Position numbers and translations under genes: made by a program
Source of the DNA: Clostridium manihotivorum
GTDB lineage: Bacteria > Bacillota > Clostridia > Clostridiales > Clostridiaceae
Reading direction: 5' to 3'
Assembly (NCBI RefSeq): GCF_004015185.1
Contig: NZ_CP025746.1
Coordinates: forward strand, 62,001-126,000
DNA: 64,000 nucleotides
Part shown: positions 53,704 to 62,807 of the stretch, in pieces
Numbering within the stretch: position 1 is the stretch's first letter
Layout of the letters: each line of letters begins with the position of its first letter
The notes under the pieces: model-generated
The model's database searches: none
Told to the model about the DNA's origin: nothing
What the model saw: only the letters and a program-made list of their open reading frames with translations

Positions 53704-54886
53704 TAAGTTCTATTTAATAAAATTCATTACCATTTAATTTCCGTTTATACTATTTGCTAAGAATACACAAAATAAATATATATTTATTTTGTGAGGTGAT
53801 TCAAATGAATAATGTGATGAAGAATACAGTTGAATATAATAATAAAGCAATATTGGAATTACAAGCGGCAATGAAAAAAACTAAAAATATAAGAATGTAT
53901 AAACGATACTCTGTAGTTTTAAAGCATTTTCAAGGCTTTCAGAATAAAGTAATTGCAGAAATGGAAGGGTTAGAAGAGCATGCTGTTGGTAGCTATATTA
54001 AAAAGTATAAAGTCAATGGGTTAGAAGGTCTTGCTATGAAGAAACCATCTGGTGCCCCTAGAAAATTAAGCCCTGAGCAAGAACAAGAACTTATTTATGT
54101 AATAACAAATAACACGCCTGACGAAGTAGGCTTTGAAGCAATAAAAAACTGGACAATTAAGTTAATATGTCAATGGGTTATGCTTAACTTTAAAATTATT
54201 ATAAAACATAGCGACATGGCAGTTATACTTCATAGGCTAAATTTGAGTTATACAAGACCAACATACGTACTGAAAAAGGCTGATAAGGAAAAACAAGAAG
54301 TTTTTAAAAGGGATTTTGAAACTCTAAAAAAAAACACCTTGATGGCTTAGTTGATACTATATTATTTCAAGATGAATCAATGATAAGAGATTATCAGGCT
54401 ATTCAAAAGACATGGTTTGTAAAAGGTCAACAACGAAAGATACCTACTTATGGAAAGAATGCAGGCGTAAAATTAATAGGAATATTAGATTATGAAACCG
54501 GTCATGTCTATTGTGAAGAACATGATAAATATGATGCTGTAGTATTTCTTGAGTTTTTAAAGAAGGTGCTTTCGCAATACCCGAAGGGTAAAATAGTGAT
54601 TGTTCTTGACAATGCTAGGATTCATCATGCTAAGTTGATACAACCGTTTTTGGAAGAAATGAAGGATAGACTTGAATTAATGTTTTTACCACCATATAGT
54701 CCAGAACTAAATCTAATTGAGGGGTTATGGGGATGGTTAAAATCATCTGTAGTGAATAATGTGTTCTTTAAGAGTGTGAATCGTGTTAAGGATTCAATAC
54801 AAAATTTCATTAGAACAATAAATAAGGTTCCTACAGCAACAATAGACAGGCTATGCGTTAGAATGTAGAAACCTTATTAGAACTTA
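53704..54886 (+). mobile_element. IS630-family element, copy 1 (1183 bp)
   Basis: Ends taagttcta and tagaactta form a 9-bp terminal inverted repeat flanked by TA at 53702-53703 and 54887-54888, the usual IS630 target. The borders were found by comparing with copy 2, which diverges outside these points. A 13-bp inverted repeat (53766-53793) lies just before the transposase SD. Inserted between the M4 protease and galT. Confidence 0.88.
53805..54868 (+). CDS. IS630-family transposase, copy 1, split by a -1 frameshift at an A9 run
   Basis: Reading frame 1 (53805-54350) gives an N-terminal helix-turn-helix protein (FQGFQNKVIAEMEGLEEHAVGSYIKKYKVNGLEGL). A run of nine A near 54325 is where a -1 shift joins it to the second frame, which ends at 54868. 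The joined protein of about 354 residues has the DDE parts LFQDESMIR, IVLDNARIHHA and SPELNLIEGLWGWLK. Programmed slippage at A-runs is known in IS630 relatives, so this copy may be functional. The ATG follows gtgaggtga. Confidence 0.8.
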
Positions 54887-54920
54887 TATACATAAGATTT
54901 ATAAAAAGTGAATGGCTAAA

Positions 54921-54994
54921 TAAAGAGTAAAACTGTATGTCCGAACGTAGTGAGTTTACATTTTCAGCCATGGAATATGACAAAATCATATTAT
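54921..54994. repeat. Dispersed 74-bp repeat B, copy 2
   Basis: It matches 21284-21357. On the minus strand it begins at the galT stop codon (54991-54993) and has the order short hairpin, then tgtaaactcactacgttc, then a T-run. It may serve as the galT terminator region. The long stem is less perfect than in copy 1. Confidence 0.8.
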
Positions 54995-56502
54995 AATGAA
55001 GCTACAAACTTATCAAAAGCACTTAGTCCCACTTCATCTCTTTTAAATACTCCACAATGTTCAAGAACCTTTGCAAACTTAATTCCAACTTCTTTTCTAA
55101 TTATGCTCTCTACATTACCTAAAGATATATCGTCATAAATACTTATCATATCTTCAGCCCAGCTTTTATGCTTATATAATTCAGATTCCTTACTAATAGA
55201 TTCTAATTTACATTCACCTATTAGATAAGCTTCTAAACTTTTGAGCTCATCCTTAAGCCTAGCTGGCAATACAGCAAGCCCCATAACTTCAATAAGACCT
55301 ATATTCTCCTTCTTTATATGATGAAGTTCTCTATGAGGATGGAATATTCCGTCTGGATGCTCCTCAGAAGTTCGGTTATTTCTAAGAACTAAGTCTACTT
55401 CAAATAATCCATTCTTCTTTCTAACAATAGGAGTTATGGTATTATGAGGAGTCTCACCTGTAAATGAAATTATATCTACAGACTCATCAGAATATTGTCT
55501 CCAGCTATTCAATATATGATCAGATAATTCAACTAATCTTTCAATACTATTTCCTTTAAGTCTAATCACACTCATCGGCCACTTAACTCTTGCTACAGAC
55601 ATATCTTCGAAGCCTTTAACAACATAGGTTTTTTCAGTATCTGCAGTTGCCATAGCAAATTCATAATTCCCTCCTTGGAAGTGATCGTGAGTTAAAATGG
55701 ATCCTCCAACAATAGGTAAATCAGCATTAGACCCCAAGAAATAATGTGGAAACTTATCAACAAATTGAAGAAGTCTTACAAAGCTTTCTTTTCCAATCTT
55801 CATTGGTTCATGACTTCCTTTGAATACTATACAGTGCTCATTGTAATAAACATAAGGTGAATACTGTAGATACCAATCCTCTGAGTTTAGATTCAAGGGA
55901 ATAATTCTATGATTTTGTCTAGCTGGATGATTTATCCTTCCAGCATAACCTTCATTTTCTCTACAAAGTAAGCATTTAGGATAAGAACTAGATGGCATAT
56001 TTTTAGCCAGTGCTATAGCTTTAGGATCCTTTTCAGGCTTAGATAGATTTATAGTTATATCTATGTCTCCATATTCAGTGTTAACCTTCCACTTCAAATC
56101 CTTTTGAACTCTATCCCATCTTATATAATTAGAATGTCTACTTAAATTATAGAAATAATCAGTTGCCTTCTTATTATCTTGTTCATATAAAGAATTAAAC
56201 TTTTCTATTATCTCTGAAGGTCTACCTATAAGGCATCCCATAATTTTAGTATCAAATAAATCTTTTGCTACCACTCCACCATCCTTAAGAACTCCATTAT
56301 CTGAAGCAAAGGAAAGTATATTTTCTAAGATTGATTCTAAAGATTTTTCTTTGTGATTTTCCGTATATTCGTCTATCTCTGTTAACTCTAATACTTCTAA
56401 CAATCTATTTTTAGTATAAATTCTATCTAAAGGACTTATAAGTTCCTTCTCTATAGCATAGTCTAATAAACTCTCTATCTCTTTTGAAATATTTATAACC
56501 AT
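54991..56502 (-). CDS. galT: UDP-glucose--hexose-1-phosphate uridylyltransferase (GalT2 type)
   Basis: This 503-residue enzyme swaps uridylyl groups between UDP-glucose and galactose-1-phosphate. It is the long Firmicute type. The opening block has LLDYAIEKELI, and the middle has MPSSSYPKCLLCRENEGYAGRINHPARQNHR. The catalytic-type HDHFQGG lies in LTHDHFQGGNYEFAMA. It is the last gene of galKET, 31 bp after galE. The stop lies within repeat B. Confidence 0.95.
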   Translation of the reverse strand: MVINISKEIESLLDYAIEKELISPLDRIYTKNRLLEVLELTEIDEYTENHKEKSLESILENILSFASDNGVLKDGGVVAKDLFDTKIMGCLIGRPSEIIEKFNSLYEQDNKKATDYFYNLSRHSNYIRWDRVQKDLKWKVNTEYGDIDITINLSKPEKDPKAIALAKNMPSSSYPKCLLCRENEGYAGRINHPARQNHRIIPLNLNSEDWYLQYSPYVYYNEHCIVFKGSHEPMKIGKESFVRLLQFVDKFPHYFLGSNADLPIVGGSILTHDHFQGGNYEFAMATADTEKTYVVKGFEDMSVARVKWPMSVIRLKGNSIERLVELSDHILNSWRQYSDESVDIISFTGETPHNTITPIVRKKNGLFEVDLVLRNNRTSEEHPDGIFHPHRELHHIKKENIGLIEVMGLAVLPARLKDELKSLEAYLIGECKLESISKESELYKHKSWAEDMISIYDDISLGNVESIIRKEVGIKFAKVLEHCGVFKRDEVGLSAFDKFVASL

Positions 56503-56533
56503 CTTTCTTATCCCCTATACTTATAACAGCATT

Positions 56534-57523
56534 TTACTCCTCAAATCCATTTACATGTGTTTCATGGAAGTTCCAAGCTGATGCTATTATTTCTTCTACA
56601 TTATTATATTTAGGTTCCCAACCTAAAACCTTCTTTGCCTTATCACTTGATGCAATTAATACTGCTGGATCTCCAGCTCTTCTTGGACAAACCTCTGCTG
56701 GTATAGAATGTCCAGTAACTTTTCTAGCTGCCTCTACCATCTCTTTAACAGTAAATCCACTTCCACTTCCTAAATTGAATACATCACTTTGCCATCCATC
56801 CCTAAGCTTGTTGAATGCTAAAAGATGTGCATCAATAAGATCTTTTACATGTATATAATCTCTTATACATGTACCATCCTTAGTATCATAATCATCTCCA
56901 AAAAGACTTATCTTTTCTCTCTTATTTAATGGTACCTGTAAAATAAGAGGAATAAGGTGAGTTTCAGGAGTATGATCCTCTCCTATTAAACCATTTGGAT
57001 GAGCCCCTGCTACATTGAAATATCTAAGTGCTATATATCTTAAACCATGTGCTTTGTCAGCCCATTTCATCATTTTTTCCATAGCAAGCTTTGTTTCACC
57101 GTATGTGTTTGTTGGTTCTGTCTTATCAGTTTCAGTTATAGGAACTGTTTCAGGCTCTCCATAAACAGCAGCAGTAGATGAAAATACTATTTTCTTAACA
57201 TCATTATCAACCATTGCTTGAAGTAATACTTCAGTACCATGAACATTATTATTATAGTACTTTAAAGGTAATTGCATACTTTCCCCAACAAGAGAATTCG
57301 CAGCAAAATGTATTACCCCTTCAACATTATTTTCCTTGAACACCTTGTCCATAAAATTATAGTCTCTTATGTCACCCTCATAAAACTTTGCTTCTGGGTG
57401 CAAAGCCTCCTTATGTCCAGTTTGAAGGTTGTCTACTACTATAACGTCCTCGCCTCTTGCAATAAGCTCGTATACACAGTGAGAACCGATATACCCAGCT
57501 CCTCCGCAAACTAAAATACTCAT
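56534..57523 (-). CDS. galE: UDP-glucose 4-epimerase
   Basis: This 329-residue SDR enzyme interconverts UDP-galactose and UDP-glucose with bound NAD. GGAGYIGSHC opens the Rossmann fold, and FSSTAAVYGEP and YGETK give the catalytic Ser/Tyr/Lys set. RYFNVAGAHPNG and GTCIRDYIHV are family blocks. I use ATG 57523 because aggag is 9 bp upstream; the ATG three codons earlier directly abuts the SD. It is the middle gene of galKET. Confidence 0.96.
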   Translation of the reverse strand: MSILVCGGAGYIGSHCVYELIARGEDVIVVDNLQTGHKEALHPEAKFYEGDIRDYNFMDKVFKENNVEGVIHFAANSLVGESMQLPLKYYNNNVHGTEVLLQAMVDNDVKKIVFSSTAAVYGEPETVPITETDKTEPTNTYGETKLAMEKMMKWADKAHGLRYIALRYFNVAGAHPNGLIGEDHTPETHLIPLILQVPLNKREKISLFGDDYDTKDGTCIRDYIHVKDLIDAHLLAFNKLRDGWQSDVFNLGSGSGFTVKEMVEAARKVTGHSIPAEVCPRRAGDPAVLIASSDKAKKVLGWEPKYNNVEEIIASAWNFHETHVNGFEE

Positions 57524-57589
57524 CAAAATCATCTCCTACATATTAATAGTTAGTTTTTTACTTCTCCTATTATAGTTTATCAGTTATTG

Positions 57590-58750
57590 TTATAGCTTTC
57601 TAGCACCATCACCAATTTGAGCCACATAGAAATCGGCTTCATATCCAATATTTTCTTTATATTGTGATCCTACATTTTTTATAAAATCTTGAACAAACTC
57701 ATTCTTTACTATACTTACTGTGCATCCTCCAAAGCCTGCTCCAGTCATTCTTGATCCAATAACTCCCTTTTGATCCCATGCAAGTTCAACTAAAGTATCA
57801 AGTTCTATTCCTGTAACTTCATAATCATCACGCAAAGACACATGAGATTCATTCATTAATTTACCAAACAAGTCTATATCCTTATTACTTAGAGCTTCTA
57901 CCGCCCTTAGAGTTCTTTGATTTTCATAAACCGCATGTTTAGCTCTTTTTACATTTATATAATCTTTAATGAGCCCTTTATTAGCCTCAAAAGTTGCTTC
58001 ATCGATCTCACCCAGCGCTCTTATATCAAGCCCTACCTGCAAGTCCTTTAGAGCTTCCTCACATTGGCTTCTTCTTTCGTTATACTTTGAGTCAGCTAAG
58101 CCTCTTCTCTTATTTGTATTAGCTATTACTATTGATGCGCCTTCAATATCTACCTTCGCGTATTCATACTTTAATGTATTTGTATCTAATAAAATAGCGC
58201 AACCCTCTTTACCCATTCCTATGGCAAATTGATCCATTATTCCACAATTGACACCTATAAATATATTTTCTGCTTGCTTACTTAGCTTCACCATCTCAAT
58301 CATATCTACATCAAAGGAAAATAGGTCCTTTAGTATTACAGCAGTAGCTAATTCTATTGATGCTGATGAAGATAATCCTGCACCATTAGGAATATTTCCA
58401 TAAAAAAGTACATCCATACCACTAGTTATTTTCTTACCACTTTCATTAAAAGCCCATATTACTCCTTTAGGATAATTTGCCCAATCATGACCCTTCTCAT
58501 ATTTTATTTCATTAACATCGAATTCTATTATGCCTAATTGATCAAAATTCTTGGAGTATAGCCTTACCTTTTTATCATCTCTTTTTGTGGCAATTGCATA
58601 AGTACCAAAGGTTAGAGCACAAGGGAATACATTGCCACCATTATAGTCTGTATGCTCTCCAATCAGATTAACTCTTCCAGGTGCAAAGTAAGCTCCCTGA
58701 CCTTCAGCACCAAATACTCTTTCGAAATCAATCTTTAAATCATTAACCAT
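57590..58750 (-). CDS. galK: Galactokinase
   Basis: This 386-residue GHMP kinase phosphorylates galactose at C1. It has the galactokinase signature GRVNLIGEHTDYNGG (near residue 25), the ATP loop PNGAGLSSSASIELA and the C-terminal GAGFGGCTVSIV. The Asp of NCGIMDQF is the catalytic base. It is first in galKET, with SD gggaggaa. Candidate operator repeats lie upstream at 58844-58895. It would act on galactose released after Ytf-type uptake. Confidence 0.97.
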   Translation of the reverse strand: MVNDLKIDFERVFGAEGQGAYFAPGRVNLIGEHTDYNGGNVFPCALTFGTYAIATKRDDKKVRLYSKNFDQLGIIEFDVNEIKYEKGHDWANYPKGVIWAFNESGKKITSGMDVLFYGNIPNGAGLSSSASIELATAVILKDLFSFDVDMIEMVKLSKQAENIFIGVNCGIMDQFAIGMGKEGCAILLDTNTLKYEYAKVDIEGASIVIANTNKRRGLADSKYNERRSQCEEALKDLQVGLDIRALGEIDEATFEANKGLIKDYINVKRAKHAVYENQRTLRAVEALSNKDIDLFGKLMNESHVSLRDDYEVTGIELDTLVELAWDQKGVIGSRMTGAGFGGCTVSIVKNEFVQDFIKNVGSQYKENIGYEADFYVAQIGDGARKL

Positions 58751-58843
58751 ATCTTATTCCTCCCATATTAGCCTGTAAAATATATATTTTTTCTTCCTTA
58801 TGAACAAGTAAACATTATCATTAATTAAATTCTATAACACTAT

Positions 58844-58895
58844 TAGTAAAATTACAATATTTTTTTACTTAATTTTTACTAGTTTTTTTACTAAA
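58844..58895. promoter_or_regulatory. Repeated TTTACTA-type motifs upstream of galK
   Basis: Three related motifs occur: tagtaaaa at 58844-58851, ttttactag at 58874-58882 and tttactaaa near 58887-58894. The first two face each other. TTTAGTAAA-like sites are used by GalR-type LacI-family repressors in low-GC Gram-positives as I recall, so these may be operators. No such regulator is in this window. The rest of the 302-bp gap 58751-59052 is promoter region plus the terminator below. Confidence 0.4.
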
Positions 58896-58995
58896 GGTTA
58901 AAGTGCCTAATCTTATTACTCAAAGCTCTATAAAATTTCAATACCTTCTTAGCTTTATATTTCGTTAACTTTGAGATAATGCAACCTTAAATAAA

Positions 58996-59040
58996 AAAAG
59001 TGATACTATAATAAATCTTGTTTATTATAGTATCACTTTT
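58996..59040 (-). terminator. Terminator of the amino-acid ABC importer genes
   Basis: A perfect 20-bp stem (58996-59015 with 59021-59040) with a 5-base loop and T-rich tail, 12 bp past the glnQ-like stop. Confidence 0.93.
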
Positions 59041-59052
59041 AAAATCTACAAA

Positions 59053-59775
59053 TTATAAAACCTTATTTAAAAAGTCCTTTGTTCTTGGGTTTTGAGGATT
59101 GGAAAATATATCATTTGGATCACCCTGCTCCACGATATAACCTCCGTCCATAAATATAACTCTATCCGCTACTTCCCTTGCAAATCCCATTTCATGAGTA
59201 ACTACTACCATAGTCATTCCTTCATTTGCAAGCTCCTTCATAACCTGTAGAACTTCCCCTACCATCTCTGGGTCTAGCGCTGAGGTAGGTTCATCAAATA
59301 ACAATATCTCTGGATTCATAGCTAGAGCCCTTGCTATAGCTACTCTTTGCTTCTGCCCACCAGATAATCTATCTGGATATTCATTAGCCTTACTCCCAAG
59401 TCCTACTTTTTCTAAAAGCTCAACAGCTTTTTTCTTAGCATCTTCCTTGTTCATTTTTTTTAATTCTACCGGTGCTAAAGTTATATTATCAATTACACTA
59501 AGATGTGGAAATAAGTTGAATGATTGAAATACCATTCCTATTTTTTCTCTTATCCTATTTATATTTACCTTTGGGTCACTTATAGACTCACCATCTATGA
59601 CCACACTTCCACCGTCTATATCTTCAAGTCTGTTTAAACATCTTAAAAATGTACTTTTCCCTGAACCCGATGGACCTATAAGACAAAGAACTTCACCTTG
59701 TTCTACATTAAGATCAATTCCCTTAAGAACTTCTAATTTTCCAAAGTGCTTTTTTAGACCATCAACCTTTATCAT
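59053..59775 (-). CDS. glnQ: Polar amino-acid ABC importer ATPase (GlnQ-like)
   Basis: This 240-residue ATPase has Walker [11 protein letters not shown]-loop [10 protein letters not shown], signature [15 protein letters not shown], Walker [16 protein letters not shown] and H-loop [11 protein letters not shown]. These are the standard GlnQ/HisP/ArtM wording. Its start overlaps the permease stop by 4 bp (atga). It powers uptake of a polar amino acid; which one depends on the binding protein and is not certain. Confidence 0.93.
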   Translation of the reverse strand: MIKVDGLKKHFGKLEVLKGIDLNVEQGEVLCLIGPSGSGKSTFLRCLNRLEDIDGGSVVIDGESISDPKVNINRIREKIGMVFQSFNLFPHLSVIDNITLAPVELKKMNKEDAKKKAVELLEKVGLGSKANEYPDRLSGGQKQRVAIARALAMNPEILLFDEPTSALDPEMVGEVLQVMKELANEGMTMVVVTHEMGFAREVADRVIFMDGGYIVEQGDPNDIFSNPQNPRTKDFLNKVL

Positions 59776-60422
59776 ATGTTCATGCTCCTTTCTATTCTTT
59801 TAGAGATGATTGAAAGCAATGTTATGATAATCAGATACATCACAGCTACAGCTCCCCATATCTGAAATGATTTGTAAGTTGAAGCGATGACAATTTCTCC
59901 ACTTTGAGTTAACTCTTGTATTCCTATAACAGATAATATAGAGGTATCCTTAAGAGATATTATAAATTGGTTAATAATAGCTGGAGTCATTCTTCTAATA
60001 GCCTGAGGTAAAATTACTTTTCTCATGGCTTTTGAGTACGGAAGTCCAAGGCTTCTTGCAGCTTCCATTTGACCTTTATCTAGTGATTGTATTCCCGCTC
60101 TAAAGATTTCAGCCATGTAAGCTCCTGCATTTAAACTTAGCGCTAAAGAGCCTGCAAACATAGCACTTATTTTTATATCTAATGCACCTGGTAGTCCAAA
60201 GTATATAAAAAATGCTTGAACTATTAGAGGAGTACCTCTGATTAAATCAACATATACCACTGCTATTGATTTTAACACCTTATTCTTAGAGATATTAAAC
60301 AGTCCAAATACTAATCCAAGTATAGAAGCAAAAAACAACGAGATAACAGTAAGTTTTATAGTTACAGCAAGTCCACTCAATAAACTTGGCAAACTATCTT
60401 TAATTATAGAAAAGTTATCCAT
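59772..60422 (-). CDS. Polar amino-acid ABC importer permease (GlnP-like)
   Basis: This 216-residue membrane protein has about five spans. [16 protein letters not shown] at the start, [23 protein letters not shown] and [27 protein letters not shown] (the EAA loop that contacts the ATPase) identify the HisM/GlnP family. It lies 10 bp after the binding-protein gene and overlaps the ATPase gene by 4 bp. Confidence 0.93.
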   Translation of the reverse strand: MDNFSIIKDSLPSLLSGLAVTIKLTVISLFFASILGLVFGLFNISKNKVLKSIAVVYVDLIRGTPLIVQAFFIYFGLPGALDIKISAMFAGSLALSLNAGAYMAEIFRAGIQSLDKGQMEAARSLGLPYSKAMRKVILPQAIRRMTPAIINQFIISLKDTSILSVIGIQELTQSGEIVIASTYKSFQIWGAVAVMYLIIITLLSIISKRIERSMNI

Positions 60423-60432
60423 AGAAAATCTC

Positions 60433-61200
60433 CTATTTATTCTTTATATATTTTGCTAGTATCTTGTCATATTCGCCATTCTCTTTTATCTTCTTCAAAC
60501 CAGCATTAAACTTATCTAGCAGTTCCTTATTCTTTCCCTTATTAACAGCAAATCCGTAAGTATCTTTAGTAAGTCTGTCACCAACTACCTTTAATGAAGG
60601 TGTTGAATCAGTAGCAATCTTATATGCTATAACTGGATAATCTTCGAAATTAACATCAGCGTTTCCATTTATAACCTCTTGAAACATTGATGGAGAATCA
60701 TCAAAATATCTTATATTTGCATTATATTTGTCTTTTACTTGTTCTGCATATTTTGAACCTGCAGTACCTTTTTTTCACTGCAAATATTTTTCCTTTTAAA
60801 TCATCAACTGACTTTATTGAATTATTATCAGCTTTTACTACTATAGAAATACCTGCATTAAAATAACCATCTGAAAAGTCTAAAGTTTTCTTTCTCTCAT
60901 CAGTTATACTCATTCCAGCAATAGCTCCATCTATTTGGTTTGAAGTTATTCCAGGAATTATACCTTTAAAATTCATTGGCTTTAATTCATATTGAAAGTT
61001 TTCACTTTTAGCTACAGCATCAAGTATCTCAACATCAATACCTACATACTTACCGTCCTTTTCATATTCAAATGGTGCAAATGTTGCATCTGTAGCTATG
61101 ACATATTTTTGCTACTTCCTTCATTTCCCTTTGAACATCCAACAAATGTAGCGCTTAAAATAGTAACTGCAGTAAGCAGTGCTAATGTTTTCTTTAACAT
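60433..61200 (-). pseudogene. Amino-acid binding lipoprotein gene with two compensating frameshifts
   Basis: From ATG 61200 (SD aaggagg, 8 bp) the frame gives a lipoprotein signal (FVGCSKGN), then breaks at a 5-T run (61106-61110) where one base seems missing. It breaks back at a 7-T run (60769-60775) where one seems extra. Correcting both gives 255 residues of continuous SBP_bac_3 protein: VIATDATFAPFEYEKDGKYVG, FKGIIPGITSNQIDGAIAGM, GYFNAGISIVVKADNN, GTAGSKYAEQVK and FAVNKGKNKELLDKFN. It lies directly before the importer permease. Either the gene is dead or, since both lesions are homopolymers, these are base-calling errors and the gene is intact. Confidence 0.85.
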
Positions 61201-61599
61201 AATTTATTCCTCCTTGGTATTTTAAAAGACGCTCCTCAAAGGGTATAACATACCCCTCAAAGAACGCCATTGTTCATCTAGCTAATTTACTTTTTTCAAC
61301 TTTACATAATAATATTATATGTACAAATTGCAAGTTGGTCAAGCAAATTATTCATTTTCAATAATAGTAATATTTTCTTAACTACTATAACGAATATCTT
61401 CATATTATATCGTTTTCAGTTGAATAAAAATAGTATTTATAAATAACATTTTTTTAAAATTTTACACATTTATTCGAATGTTTTCATTACTTTAGCTATA
61501 TATTAAACTATAGTAACATTATACATTTTCAATAGTAACAATGCATTTGGAATTATTTTCAAAATGTATTATAATAATATTATTACTTTTGTTAATATA
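61201..61599. other. Upstream region of the amino-acid importer genes
   Basis: AT-rich. It has one small hairpin, gggtat/ataccc (61241-61255), flanked by two direct copies of cctcaaag (61234-61241 and 61255-61262), in the leader about 40 bp before the ATG. I see no known riboswitch and no gene in the rest. Confidence 0.45.
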
Positions 61600-62782
61600 T
61601 AAGTTCTATTTAATAAAATTCATTACCATTTAATTTCCGTTTATACTATTTGCTAAGAATACACAAAATAAATATATATTTATTTTGTGAGGTGATTCAA
61701 ATGAATAATGTGATGAAGAATACAGTTGAATATAATAATAAAGCAATATTGGAATTACAAGCGGCAATGAAAAAAACTAAAAATATAAGAATGTATAAAC
61801 GATACTCTGTAGTTTTAAAGCATTTTCAAGGCTTTCAGAATAAAGTAATTGCAGAAATGGAAGGGTTAGAAGAGCATGCTGTTGGTAGCTATATTAAAAA
61901 GTATAAAGTCAATGGGTTAGAAGGTCTTGCTATGAAGAAACCATCTGGTGCCCCTAGAAAATTAAGCCCTGAGCAAGAACAAGAACTTATTTATGTAATA
62001 ACAAATAACACGCCTGACGAAGTAGGCTTTGAAGCAATAAAAAACTGGACAATTAAGTTAATATGTCAATGGGTTATGCTTAACTTTAAAATTATTATAA
62101 AACATAGCAAACATGGCAGTTATACTTCATAGGCTAAATTTGAGTTATACAAGACCAACATACGTACTGAAAAAGGCTGATAAGGAAAAACAAGAAGTTT
62201 TTAAAAGGGATTTTGAAACTCTAAAAAAAACACCTTGATGGCTTAGTTGATACTATATTATTTCAAGATGAATCAATGATAAGAGATTATCAGGCTATTC
62301 AAAAGACATGGTTTGTAAAAGGTCAACAACGAAAGATACCTACTTATGGAAAGAATGCAGGCGTAAAATTAATAGGAATATTAGATTATGAAACCGGTCA
62401 TGTCTATTGTGAAGAACATGATAAATATGATGCTGTAGTATTTCTTGAGTTTTTAAAGAAGGTGCTTTCGCAATACCCGAAGGGTAAAATAGTGATTGTT
62501 CTTGACAATGCTAGGATTCATCATGCTAAGTTGATACAACCGTTTTTGGAAGAAATGAAGGATAGACTTGAATTAATGTTTTTACCACCATATAGTCCAG
62601 AACTAAATCTAATTGAGGGGTTATGGGGATGGTTAAAATCATCTGTAGTGAATAATGTGTTCTTTAAGAGTGTGAATCGTGTTAAGGATTCAATACAAAA
62701 TTTCATTAGAACAATAAATAAGGTTCCTACAGCAACAATAGACAGGCTATGCGTTAGAATGTAGAAACCTTATTAGAACTTA
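61600..62782 (+). mobile_element. IS630-family element, copy 2 (1183 bp)
   Basis: It has the same ends as copy 1 (taagttcta ... tagaactta) with flanking TA at 61598-61599 and 62783-62784. It differs from copy 1 by g to aa near 62109 and by eight instead of nine A near 62224, so total length is unchanged. It is inserted 24 bp upstream of the P-loop ATPase start. Confidence 0.88.
61701..62764 (+). pseudogene. IS630-family transposase, copy 2, broken by two indels
   Basis: The first frame (61701-62132) stops early because of an extra base near 62109. The region after it is in another frame until an A8 run near 62224, after which the C-terminal catalytic frame runs to 62764. Two separate shifts would be needed to make the whole protein, so unless these indels are base errors this copy is inactive by itself. 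The protein is otherwise identical in sense to copy 1, with IVLDNARIHHA and SPELNLIEGLWGWLK. Confidence 0.78.
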
Positions 62783-62807
62783 TATATTAAATTTAGTGGG
62801 TGATTTT

